A stretch of DNA of 64,000 bases, taken from NCBI GenBank assembly GCA_964537685.1, contig CAZICM010000015.1, positions 1-64,000 on the forward strand. Direction: 5' to 3'. Positions 47,593-56,426 of the stretch are shown piece by piece. A program made the position numbers and the translations under genes. The notes beneath the pieces were generated by a model. The model saw only the letters and a list, made by a program, of their open reading frames with translations. It was not told the DNA's origin and searched no databases. The stretch is from CAZICM01 sp964537685 (GTDB taxonomy: Bacteria; Myxococcota_A; Polyangia; Polyangiales; Polyangiaceae). Position 1 is the first letter of the stretch. Every line of letters starts with the position of its first letter.

Positions 47593-50500
47593 TTATTGAG
47601 GAGGGGGCCAAGCGCCCATGCTTTTCAGCGCGCGCTCGGCATCGGCCCGATAAGCATTATCGGGCGGAGACAATTTCAAAAATTTATTAAAATGCTCGAT
47701 CGATTTGTTTTTATCGCCTGCGTTTCTCAGGGCCTCGGCGGCCAGAAAATGCGCATCGAAGAGCCAAGCCGGCTTGGGCCGCGGCGACGCTTCAACCTGC
47801 GCGATGGCCTTCACCATTTCCGGCCCGGACGCCGCCCGGTTGCCCCGCGAAGCATATATTTTTCCAATTCGATAATGCCATTCAGGCACTTCGTCATTAC
47901 CAGCAATGGCCTTGCGCCAAGCCTCTTCGGCTTCGGGCCAGCGGGCCTGATCTTGAAAACATAAAGCCATGGTCGCATAGGCTTCGAAGCGCGAAGGCCG
48001 CTTTTGCAAGGCGATTTGCAATTCGGCCAAGGCATCGGCCGTGGCGCCCTGTTTTTGAAGCAAAACACCCCGCTGCCAATGCGCATCGCCCAGCTCTTTA
48101 TCGAGCTCCAGCGCGCGTTTCAGCGCCGAATCGGCCTTGGAAGCCTGCCCCGATTCATTGGCCGCCCAGCCCACATACAAAAAATACTCGCCCCGGTTTG
48201 GATCGATTTCCGTGGCCCGCTCTAAAAATCGAAGCGCCTCGGCGATGGCAACGCCTTTAGAGAGCAGCGCGCGCCCCAGAAAATGACTGGCTTCCGCCGA
48301 ATTTGGCCTTTGCTTGACGACCTCGCGCAACAGAGGCTCGGCCAAGTTACCCCGGCCCGCCATCACCTGCGTCGAGCCCACGCGCAGCTTGAGGTCTAAA
48401 TCGTCGGGCGCCTTTTCGAGGGCGGTTTTATACATCTCGAGGGCTTTATCGCTTTGCCCTGTTTCTTCGAATAAAAGCCCGCGCTCCAGCGAAAGCCCCG
48501 GGAATTCTTTATCGGCGGCTCCAATTTGATCGAATACCTTGGCCGCCTCTTCAAAAGAACGCATCCGCCTTAAGGTGACGCCCAATTTAAAGCGCGTACT
48601 TAAATCGTCTTTTTGGGCGAGCGAGGCTTCCAGCTCTTGTTTCGCCTCATCGTAACGCCCGAGCGACAGGGCAATCTCGCCCTTGGCTTTGTGCAATGCG
48701 GGCGAATTGGGGAATTTTTCCGCCGCTTCATTGAGCTTTGCCGCCGCATCCTCCGCGCGCCCCAGGCTTCCAAGCAAATACGATAGAGCGACATAGGCAC
48801 TCACCAAATCCTCTTCGCCCTTGCCCAAGGAAATGGCTTCGGCGTAGGCCGCCTCGGCTTCTTTTTTATTGCCCAGCGCATCTTCGGCGCGCCCCAAATA
48901 ATAAGCCAGAAGCGCCTCTTTTGGCTGCGATTCCCGCGCTTTCCGAAGCAAATCCTTCGCCTCTTTGGTGCGCTCCTGCGCCATCCATGTCTTGGCCGCG
49001 CCCACCTTCGCCTGAATGTTTTGAGCATCCGCCCGTATCGCCGCTTCAAATCGCGCCGAAGCCTCTGAAAAACGGCCCGCCCGGTACAGCAGCTCTCCAT
49101 TGCCCAACAGCGCTTCCATGGCCTGGGGATCGAGCTTTAACGCCGCACCAAAGGCTTGTTCCGCCGCGCTATTGCGCGAGCGCGCCAAATGAATGGTGCC
49201 CAAAACCGAATTCGCTTCGACCAAATCGCGTTCGCCCGCGGCGTTTTTCACATCGCCTTCGCCCGTAACCTTGGCCAGCAAAGCAAGCGCTTCGGCTTCC
49301 TCTTTTTCGCCCCGCGCCCAAATCAGCGAAGCAATCAGCGTGTGCGCTCCAGGGTGGGCCGGCGATACGCCGAGCGCTGCGCGGGCATTCTCTTCAGATG
49401 CTTCCCGTTGCCCCGCCGCAAAGGCTGCGCGGGCCATTCCATAGAGTGTACGGGCATTTTTATTGATTTCGACCGCCTTTTTCCACGCGGCAACGGCTTT
49501 ATCGCCCGATTTAGCCAACAGCTCAATTTCTCCGAGCAGCACAGCCGCATCGATATTGCTGGGCGAGGTCTTCAGCAGACCCGACGCGCTCGCCCGCGCA
49601 TTATCGAGCTGGCCGCTGAGCGCCTGCTGCGCCGCCGTACCCAGCGTGAACTCAGGCGAGGGCGCGGAAGAGGCATAAGCCAAAAGCTGACGGGCCCTCG
49701 CTTCATCGGCGCCCTTTTTCCCAAAGCGAATCGCCCGGGCAAAGGCAACATAAGCCGCATACGACAAGGTGGGCCGGTGGCGCGGCGCATTCTGTTCGGC
49801 CGCCTTCACCTTGGCGTATGCGCCCGCCGAGGCCGGATACGTATCGGTTGCGAAATTCGCCTGCACCGCGCCTTTTACTTCGTTCAGCGCTTGGCTGTGC
49901 GAACCCTCGAGCACTTTATCGGCCACCCACATCCAGCCAAAGGCGCCCACGTCGGGAATCAAAGTGAGCCCCGCGCCCGCAATGGCCACGATACCAGCGG
50001 CGATCAAATTGCGGATGAGCTTTGATTTTTGGGGTTTGTCGTCCGCCTCCGCCGCGCCTCCAGCCGGCCCTTCCGAAGGCGGGCGCGCACGCTTGGGTCT
50101 TTCGCTTTGAACGGGCGGAGCGGCCTCCTCTTTAAATTGAAATCCGCCTTCATCTTTGGCCAATTCGATCGGATTTTGAGGCTTGGCGCTTTGGGGGGGC
50201 GGAGGCAGATCGGGCACAGGCGGCGGGGCATCGCCCTCGGGCGCAAATTCCAGGGGAGGCAGCGCTTCGAGCTCAATGGGCGGGGGCGCTCCGGATTCCG
50301 CCATGCCCGTCGGCATCGATAATTCGATCAAATTGGAAGGAGGCTCGACCGGCTGAGTCCATTGATCCTGGGGCAGATCGTCGAATTCAATCGCATCCAA
50401 ATTTCCAAGCGCGAGAGGCGATTCGGCCTTGACGGTTTTTTGATCGCCGCCCGACAGCGAGGGTTCGGCCATGGGAAGCGGAACGGCGGCGCGCACCGTT

Positions 50501-51402
50501 GGCCTATCCTTCTCTGGAAAGCCTTGGGGTTTAGGCGCTTCGGGCGCCGCATTTTCAAAATCGAAGGCCAGATCGATTGAATCTTTTCGCTTGGGCGGGG
50601 CTTTTTGAGCCAGCACAGGCGATGAATCCACGGCTTTTGGAAGCTCGGACGCGGGCACGGGAAGCTGGGCCGAACTGCGTCCGCGCTCTTTGGGGAGGGC
50701 TTTGGGCGATGCCGCCGAAGGCGAGGAAACAGGCGTCGTGGGAAGCTCGATAGCGCCAAAGGAATCCCTTCTCGCGGGACTTGGAGCGGGAAGAAAACTG
50801 TCCCGATCGGGCACCATCGGCAAATCGGCATCCAGCTCTTCATCCTTGAGCGAAGCCCAATCATCGGGCGCGGCCGGCCGGAGCATCTGCACCGTCGGCT
50901 TGGCGGCGGGCTGAGGCTGTTTTTGAGGCTGAGGGCTGAGCTGCGTCGGCGTAATGCGGCGCGCTTCGCTTTTGGAAGCTGTTCTGGGCGGAGCTGCCGC
51001 GGGCGCCTTGGGCATTGGCAAATCGCTGAGATCGGGCGCGGGCAAATCGAGAAGATCATCGAGCTCGCCGAAATGGGGCATCGCATTGGAAGCGGGCGGC
51101 TCCCGGACATCTCCGGGAGGCAGGGACGACGCGCGGCCCGCGACTGTAGGCAGATCGGCCTCGAGCGGCATCCCTCCTCCGAGCAGAGGATCGAAAGAAA
51201 TGCCCACGCTGGGCGTCGTCTTATCGGATCCCTGTGGAGGAGCGGGCTGGGCGGCGGTCTCATCGGCCAAACGCGCGCCGCTTGAATCGACGAGCATTTG
51301 CGTTCCGCATTTCGAACACCGCATTTTAAGCCCTTTGGGCGGAATGCGCCGATCCTCGATGGTATAGGGCGAACTACATCGGGGGCACTGAACCTTGGGC
51401 AT
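47593..51402 (-). CDS. Zinc-ribbon, single-membrane-span TPR protein
   Basis: About 1,269 residues. N-terminal MJ0042-type zinc ribbon (VQCPRCSSPYTIED...MRCSKCGTQML), a long Pro/Ser/Ala-rich cytoplasmic region (about 40-465) studded with LPMP and DDLL-like motifs, one membrane segment (about 470-495, LIAAGIVAIAGAGLTLI), then about 750 residues of TPR repeats on the far side (for example GLLFEETGQSDKALEMYKTA). This layout is typical of myxobacterial envelope or gliding/secretion scaffolds, but I cannot assign it to one. Start ATG 51402 with GGGA upstream. Confidence 0.82.
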   Translation of the reverse strand: MPKVQCPRCSSPYTIEDRRIPPKGLKMRCSKCGTQMLVDSSGARLADETAAQPAPPQGSDKTTPSVGISFDPLLGGGMPLEADLPTVAGRASSLPPGDVREPPASNAMPHFGELDDLLDLPAPDLSDLPMPKAPAAAPPRTASKSEARRITPTQLSPQPQKQPQPAAKPTVQMLRPAAPDDWASLKDEELDADLPMVPDRDSFLPAPSPARRDSFGAIELPTTPVSSPSAASPKALPKERGRSSAQLPVPASELPKAVDSSPVLAQKAPPKRKDSIDLAFDFENAAPEAPKPQGFPEKDRPTVRAAVPLPMAEPSLSGGDQKTVKAESPLALGNLDAIEFDDLPQDQWTQPVEPPSNLIELSMPTGMAESGAPPPIELEALPPLEFAPEGDAPPPVPDLPPPPQSAKPQNPIELAKDEGGFQFKEEAAPPVQSERPKRARPPSEGPAGGAAEADDKPQKSKLIRNLIAAGIVAIAGAGLTLIPDVGAFGWMWVADKVLEGSHSQALNEVKGAVQANFATDTYPASAGAYAKVKAAEQNAPRHRPTLSYAAYVAFARAIRFGKKGADEARARQLLAYASSAPSPEFTLGTAAQQALSGQLDNARASASGLLKTSPSNIDAAVLLGEIELLAKSGDKAVAAWKKAVEINKNARTLYGMARAAFAAGQREASEENARAALGVSPAHPGAHTLIASLIWARGEKEEAEALALLAKVTGEGDVKNAAGERDLVEANSVLGTIHLARSRNSAAEQAFGAALKLDPQAMEALLGNGELLYRAGRFSEASARFEAAIRADAQNIQAKVGAAKTWMAQERTKEAKDLLRKARESQPKEALLAYYLGRAEDALGNKKEAEAAYAEAISLGKGEEDLVSAYVALSYLLGSLGRAEDAAAKLNEAAEKFPNSPALHKAKGEIALSLGRYDEAKQELEASLAQKDDLSTRFKLGVTLRRMRSFEEAAKVFDQIGAADKEFPGLSLERGLLFEETGQSDKALEMYKTALEKAPDDLDLKLRVGSTQVMAGRGNLAEPLLREVVKQRPNSAEASHFLGRALLSKGVAIAEALRFLERATEIDPNRGEYFLYVGWAANESGQASKADSALKRALELDKELGDAHWQRGVLLQKQGATADALAELQIALQKRPSRFEAYATMALCFQDQARWPEAEEAWRKAIAGNDEVPEWHYRIGKIYASRGNRAASGPEMVKAIAQVEASPRPKPAWLFDAHFLAAEALRNAGDKNKSIEHFNKFLKLSPPDNAYRADAERALKSMGAWPPPQ

Positions 51403-51510
51403 TGGCAATCCCGGGACGGGCTAAAGAGAATGGGAAAAAAACGCGCCGAATCTTCTTTTTAACGCTGTTGTTCGGTTGGATTCAAGCCGTTTTGCCGCTG
51501 AAATGGTGAA

Positions 51511-52224
51511 TCAGGGCGAGGATGCCCGTCCAATGACAATGTATTGATCGGGCAGAGGCTCGGCGATGGTTTCGCCCTTGAGCCCGCCTTCGGAAAGCTC
51601 GCGGGCGACTTGTTCGGCTGAAATTCGATGATGTTTTGGAGGACCTTTATCGGATTCGAGTGTAAAATCGACGATCATCACGAATCCATTGGGTTTCAGG
51701 GCCTTTTTTAATTTGGCCGAATAGGCGCCGCGTTCGGGAATATGGTGCCAGGTATCGACAATTAAAATGCGATCCGCCGATTGAGCAGGAATAGAGGGGC
51801 TATTGGGTTCGGCGAGTTCGGCCCGCACATTGCCCAAATGTTCGCGGGAGGCGCGCTCGCGCATATAGCGCACCATATCGGGCTCGATATCCAAGCCGAT
51901 CACCACACCCTTGGAGCCCACGGCGCGCGACAGATGCGGAAGAAAATATCCGGTCCCAGCGCCGATATCGGCCACATTCATTCCATCGCTCAATTGAAGC
52001 AGCGAAATCACATCCGAAGGGCGCTGCCAGGCATCGCGCGCCGGATCATCAAACACCGCCGTCCATTCTTCGGCCTTCTCAAAACGGTGAACGAGTGGAT
52101 CTCCATGAGAATGATTACCATGTTCATGGTGATGGCAGGATGTTGTCATGGCAATACAGTAAAATATTTTAAAAATTGCATTTGATTGTTTCAGCGGCTT
52201 ATCCGGGCGGGACAAAACGGGCAT
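51511..52224 (-). CDS. SAM-dependent methyltransferase with His-rich N-terminus
   Basis: About 237 residues from ATG 52224 (AGGAG, nine-base spacing); a shorter start at 52149 removes 25 residues. CHHHEHGNHSHGDPLVHRF is a His-rich, possibly metal-binding stretch. NVADIGAGTGYFLPHLSRAV is SAM motif I; VIGLDIEPDMVRYM and ILIVDTWHHIPERGAYSAKL follow in the Rossmann methyltransferase order. Substrate unknown. Confidence 0.83.
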   Translation of the reverse strand: MPVLSRPDKPLKQSNAIFKIFYCIAMTTSCHHHEHGNHSHGDPLVHRFEKAEEWTAVFDDPARDAWQRPSDVISLLQLSDGMNVADIGAGTGYFLPHLSRAVGSKGVVIGLDIEPDMVRYMRERASREHLGNVRAELAEPNSPSIPAQSADRILIVDTWHHIPERGAYSAKLKKALKPNGFVMIVDFTLESDKGPPKHHRISAEQVARELSEGGLKGETIAEPLPDQYIVIGRASSP

Positions 52225-52325
52225 TGAAGAGAGCTCCTTGAGCTTTCTATGGCAGGATTGCGCCGCCGAATTCAAGACCGAATTGGCGCTTGGCGTCCCA
52301 GGCGATGTTGATTATGAGCCTTGAT

Positions 52326-52976
52326 ATGAATGACCGAGCGCGGATCCTGTTGTTTTTAAGCTGTGGATTGTTGGCCAGCGCATGTGGCAGAGACGAACCC
52401 AAAGCGTCGCCGCCCGGGACAGCCGCTTCGCAGGTATCAGCGGCGGCACCTTCGGCGAGCGCCGCAAATCCCGCGGCGGTGCCTCTGGACAAGGCGGAGC
52501 AGGCCGCCAAACAGCTTGGGGGCGCGGTAAGAAGCCGCCTCGTTGATGCGATGAACACGGCAGGCCCTGCCAAGGCCGTCGAAGTGTGTTCCGCCGAGGC
52601 CCAGCAGATTGCCGTCAAGGTGCGCGAAGAGACGGGAGTGCAGGTCGGCAGAGCCTCGCTCAAGCTTCGCAATCCGGCGGATGCAGGGCCTCCTTGGGTC
52701 GAGGAATGGCTGAAGGCGCAGGGAGAAAAAAAGGCCGCGGAGGCCGAAGGGCTCCGGGCCATCGTGAAAACGCCCGAGGGAGCGGTCGCGCGGATTATCA
52801 AACCCATTGCGATCGAGGCCACATGCCTGACCTGTCACGGCGATCCGGCATCAATTAAAGACGATGTGAAAAATATTCTAAAGGACAAGTATCCCAGCGA
52901 TACAGCAACGGGCTATCAGATCGGCGATTTAAGGGGTGCGCTGTGGGCCGAAATGAAAGTCCCCGCAGGTCAGTAA
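52326..52976 (+). CDS. Tll0287-like (DUF3365) heme lipoprotein
   Basis: About 216 residues. Lipobox GLLASAC-GRD, Ala/Pro/Ser linker, then a Tll0287-like domain: VEVCSAEAQQIAVKVREETG, ASLKLRNPADAGPPW, and a single CXXCH heme motif in EATCLTCHGDPASI, ending GDLRGALWAEMKV. These domains bind c-type heme and often act as periplasmic sensors or electron carriers. Start ATG 52326 preferred; ATG 52314 possible. Divergent from the methyltransferase, and followed 32 bp later by another lipoprotein gene. Confidence 0.88.
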   Translation: MNDRARILLFLSCGLLASACGRDEPKASPPGTAASQVSAAAPSASAANPAAVPLDKAEQAAKQLGGAVRSRLVDAMNTAGPAKAVEVCSAEAQQIAVKVREETGVQVGRASLKLRNPADAGPPWVEEWLKAQGEKKAAEAEGLRAIVKTPEGAVARIIKPIAIEATCLTCHGDPASIKDDVKNILKDKYPSDTATGYQIGDLRGALWAEMKVPAGQ

Positions 52977-53008
52977 TTGCTTAACATTTTGATAGGATTG
53001 CAAAGATC

Positions 53009-54106
53009 ATGAAAAATATTTCCCGCGCGCTGCATGCCTTTCCACTGCTCTTTGTATTTTCCCTCGGGCTTGGCTGTTCGCTGCTTCAGGTGAACTGGAA
53101 AAGCAATAGCTCGCTTGGAGGGAATCAGGCGGAGGAAGAGCCGCCGATGTCGGAGGAAGAAAAGAAGAAGCGCGCTGAACAACAGGCAAAAGAAGATCAA
53201 GAGCTTATCGACTCCATTGCGGCGGCGAGGGCCGAGGCGGGCAAGGGCGGCAATGCAAGCGCGCAGTCGTTTGCGGTACTGGTCATAAAGGCCGAAAATT
53301 CAAGGCCCGCGCGGGATGGCAGGCTCGATATGAAGGCGCTGGTGCCCGAGGCGGCGGGTTATTTGGAAAAGGCCATTGCGGCCGAGCCTTCGCTGGAATC
53401 CTTCGATCTGCTCGTGGATTTACCGGGCGGGGCCGAGGTGGACGAGGCTGTGGTGCGCTCTTGTCCAAAGGTGCGTTCCAAGGTGCAGGGCGATGGCGTG
53501 ATGAATTTAACGGGCATTTGTCTGAAGGCGGCGGGCGGCGATGCCAAAAAGCTAAGCTGGCCCAATGCGCAAAAAGACGTAAGCGCCTATAAAAAAGCCG
53601 AAGCGGAGCGGCTGGCCGCGGAAGAAAGAGCCCAAGCGGCGGCGGCAGCGGTTGCGGCGGAGCAGGCGCGTTATGCGGCGGCGGCCGTATTTGCGTCGGG
53701 GCGCTGCAATTTTGGAAACTGTCTGAAAGACGGCTGGACCACGCCGAGCCCACAAGGCGATATCCAAGTGCGCTGCGACTTTCAGGATTGCTTTAAAAAT
53801 GGCTGGACCGCGCGTTTTCCGGATGGGCGCGAAGCCAGGACGCGCTGCAATTTTCAAGACTGCATGAAGGATGGCTGGGAGACCCAGTTTCCCGATGGCA
53901 AGACCGCGAGGACACGCTGCTCCTTTCAAAAGTGCCTGACCGATGGCTGGGAGACCGAGCTTCCAGGCGGCGGTACGGCGAGGACGCGCTGCTCCTTTCA
54001 GAATTGTGAAAAGGACGGCTGGGAAACCGATATGCCCGATGGAAAGCGCGTTCAATGCAGGTGCAATTTCCAAAAATGCTTTGAAAATGGCGCAACCTGT
54101 GGATAA
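53009..54106 (+). CDS. Lipoprotein with 24-residue Cys/Trp tandem repeats
   Basis: 365 residues. Lipobox SLGLGC-SLL, a charged Glu/Lys region (about 45-75), a middle region (about 80-200), an Ala-rich helix, then five full units and one partial unit of a 24-residue repeat: RC(N/S/D)FQxCxxxGWxTxxPDG. Each has two Cys, one Trp and one Asp-Gly. I do not recognise this repeat as a named family. It begins 32 bp after the heme lipoprotein and may be co-transcribed. Confidence 0.8.
   Translation: MKNISRALHAFPLLFVFSLGLGCSLLQVNWKSNSSLGGNQAEEEPPMSEEEKKKRAEQQAKEDQELIDSIAAARAEAGKGGNASAQSFAVLVIKAENSRPARDGRLDMKALVPEAAGYLEKAIAAEPSLESFDLLVDLPGGAEVDEAVVRSCPKVRSKVQGDGVMNLTGICLKAAGGDAKKLSWPNAQKDVSAYKKAEAERLAAEERAQAAAAAVAAEQARYAAAAVFASGRCNFGNCLKDGWTTPSPQGDIQVRCDFQDCFKNGWTARFPDGREARTRCNFQDCMKDGWETQFPDGKTARTRCSFQKCLTDGWETELPGGGTARTRCSFQNCEKDGWETDMPDGKRVQCRCNFQKCFENGATCG
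53700..54090 (+). repeat. 72-bp tandem repeats encoding RCxFQxCxxxGWxTxxPDG
   Basis: Cys-codon blocks (CGCTGCNNTTTTCA-like) recur every 72 bp across the 3' end of the lipoprotein gene, with a first unit of 69 bp. Confidence 0.8.
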
Positions 54107-54340
54107 TGATCGAATTGATTATATTTTTTATGAAATTCGAATTCGATAGAATTTAATAGTCCAATGAATTGATTTTCCGGGCCTGGGCGCGGGGCTGGCC
54201 GGAGCGAACGCGGAGAGAGGGGAAGAGAGGGGAGAGGACGAGAGGGGAGGGGAGCGCCTGGGCGGGGGAGGGCCGCGCAGATGTGCGCGCTTAGGCAGCT
54301 CACCCAACACAAACGCGTGAAGATGCGTATTCTCCCCGTC
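54107..54340. other. Intergenic interval with a polypurine run
   Basis: Contains a strongly purine-biased stretch at about 54205-54258 (GAGAGGGGAAGAGAGGGGAG and similar). No gene or hairpin terminator seen. Confidence 0.5.
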
Positions 54341-56419
54341 ATGAAGTCAAGGAAGGCAGCTTCACGCAAGGCGCCCGACAAGAAAAAGGCGTCCCGCGCG
54401 ACGGCGACTGCAACGAAAAAGAGTAGTCCCCAAAAATCAGCGGCGCGATCGCGCAGTGCTGAAAAACCCAAGCAATCTGCGGTGAAGGCGAAGACAAAGA
54501 GTAAGGCCGTCAAGGCGGTCAAGACGAAGGATCGCGAGAAGGACAAGAAGCTTAAGCCGAAGTCTGAAGTGAAGAAGAAGGTTTCGGCGAAGGTGGACAA
54601 GGTGCGCGATAAGGCCAAGGCCAAGGCTTCTGCGAAGCCATCCGCCGAGGCAAAAGCGAAACTGAAACCGCGTTCAAAAGCCCAGGAAAGCGCGAAGGTT
54701 TCCGTCAAGGCGAAGGCTGCGGCAGCGTCTTCTTCGAAGCGTGTGGATAAGGCGAAGAAGCCCGTGCTCAAGAAGGGCGAGGCTGTGAAGCCGAAGGCGG
54801 GCGCCGCGCCTGCGAAGGCGGAGAAGCTCAAGCCGAAGGCGAAGGCTGAAGCACCGGTCAAGGCGCCGAAGGCACAGAAAGCCGTTCCGCAGGCTGCGCC
54901 GAAGGTCTCCGAGAAAGAGAAGGCGAAGGCGAAACTAAAGGGTAAAGCCACGCCTGAACTCAAGCCCAAGGCGGAGCTCAAGCCCAAGGCGGAGCTGAAG
55001 GGCAAGGGCACACCCGAGCTCAAGCCCAAGGCGGAGCTGAAGGGCAAAGGCACGCCCGAGCTCAAGCCCAAGGTCGAGCTGAAACCCAAGGGCGCACCAG
55101 AGCTGAAACCCAAGGGTGCAGCGGATCTAAAGCCCAAGGTCGAGCTGAAGACGAAAGCTCCGGTGGAGTCCAAGAGCGCCGCCCCATTGAAGGTGAAGCC
55201 TGCTGCAGCGCCCCCGAAGGTGAGCGTTCCGGTGAAGGCAGAGCCTCTTGTGCGCGAACGCGAAAAGGAAAAGCCCAAGATTGAGCCGAAGGCCGCGCCG
55301 ATACTCAAGGACAAGCCAAAGCCTGCGATCGCCGATGCAAAAGAAGCACCGCGGGTAAAGTTAAAGCCCGCCATCGAGACCAAAGAAGCCAAGCCTCAGC
55401 CGGGGTCGAAGGGAACGGTCTCGATTAAAGACGGCAATGTGCGCATCTTGTTTCCGCGCTGGTTTAGAGGCCCGCTCGAAGGCTTGATCGCATCGTATCT
55501 ATCGAGCGAATACACCGATAACGGTCCTCATGCGCTCGCCGTAACCCTTGGCCAAGCCTTCGCCGATCTGGTGGCCGATCGGCTCGGCGCAGAAACGCTC
55601 GATCGGGTCGCGGCGCTTTTGGGCTCGCCCAGCAGCGAAAACTCGCAGTTCGTCAAACGCTTGAGCCGGGCGCTCGAACGCGGATTTGAAGAGCGCGAAG
55701 ACGGTGCGCTGCTGGAAGAAGTCGATGAAGCGTGGCTGGTCAAGACCTTCTTGAACGCGCTCGGTATTTCTTTCTCGCCGCGCAAGTACGTCGCGATGCG
55801 GCTGCTCACGCGGCCTCTGTTTGAGAAGGGAATTGCCGATGTTCTGATGGAGATCAGAGGATCGACACTCACACCTCGCGCCGCGGCGCTTCGCATTGTC
55901 GACGCCGTAAACGCGGTCGCGAAGCGCTGCAGCTTGGGCGAGATGGAGCAGCGGATCACAGAGCTTAGGCAGCGCGAACCCAGGCTGGAAGTCGTGCTCG
56001 CTTCGAGGCTGGATGGACTCAGGCTTGGATCGGCGCCGCCTTCCCAGTGGCGCGAGCTGGGCTTTCCGGATGTGGCCGCGCGCGGCAAAGACGAGCGCGA
56101 AAACGTCGGTTCTTCATCGCCGATCTGGATCGCGCGCGAGCGTGAAGCCTCGATGGTTCTGGACCGCCTTGCCGACATTGCCGACCTTTCGTGGACGGCG
56201 GATGGCGCGGGCGGCGAAGTGCAGAGCGACGAAGCCCGGCTTGCCGAAGCCGGTCTGGTCAAGACCTATAGGCTCGACGGTGTATTCGCGAAAGGCGACA
56301 CGCTCCGCCATTCGACCTTTGGACTCGGCGTCGTCACGGTCTGCACGCGCGAAACCATTGAAGTGGCCTTTCCGGGCGGGATGAAGAAGCTCGCGCATGG
56401 CCGCACGCTGACGACCTAA
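54341..56419 (+). CDS. Histone-H1-like Lys/Ala/Pro-rich N-terminus fused to a conserved C-terminal domain
   Basis: About 692 residues. The first half is low-complexity and basic (Lys, Ala, Pro; units such as ELKPKAELKGKGTP), like bacterial H1-type nucleoid proteins. From about 390 a folded part begins (RWFRGPLEGLIASYLSSEYT), continues with helical segments (LVADRLGAETLDRVAALLGS), and ends with HSTFGLGVVTV...VAFPGGMKKLAHGR, a small beta domain resembling the C-terminal fold of helicases (HPxFGxGxV). Likely DNA-binding. ATG 54341 is the first Met directly before the Lys-rich tract; 54281 and 54323 are alternatives. Confidence 0.75.
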   Translation: MKSRKAASRKAPDKKKASRATATATKKSSPQKSAARSRSAEKPKQSAVKAKTKSKAVKAVKTKDREKDKKLKPKSEVKKKVSAKVDKVRDKAKAKASAKPSAEAKAKLKPRSKAQESAKVSVKAKAAAASSSKRVDKAKKPVLKKGEAVKPKAGAAPAKAEKLKPKAKAEAPVKAPKAQKAVPQAAPKVSEKEKAKAKLKGKATPELKPKAELKPKAELKGKGTPELKPKAELKGKGTPELKPKVELKPKGAPELKPKGAADLKPKVELKTKAPVESKSAAPLKVKPAAAPPKVSVPVKAEPLVREREKEKPKIEPKAAPILKDKPKPAIADAKEAPRVKLKPAIETKEAKPQPGSKGTVSIKDGNVRILFPRWFRGPLEGLIASYLSSEYTDNGPHALAVTLGQAFADLVADRLGAETLDRVAALLGSPSSENSQFVKRLSRALERGFEEREDGALLEEVDEAWLVKTFLNALGISFSPRKYVAMRLLTRPLFEKGIADVLMEIRGSTLTPRAAALRIVDAVNAVAKRCSLGEMEQRITELRQREPRLEVVLASRLDGLRLGSAPPSQWRELGFPDVAARGKDERENVGSSSPIWIAREREASMVLDRLADIADLSWTADGAGGEVQSDEARLAEAGLVKTYRLDGVFAKGDTLRHSTFGLGVVTVCTRETIEVAFPGGMKKLAHGRTLTT

Positions 56420-56426
56420 CGCATCC

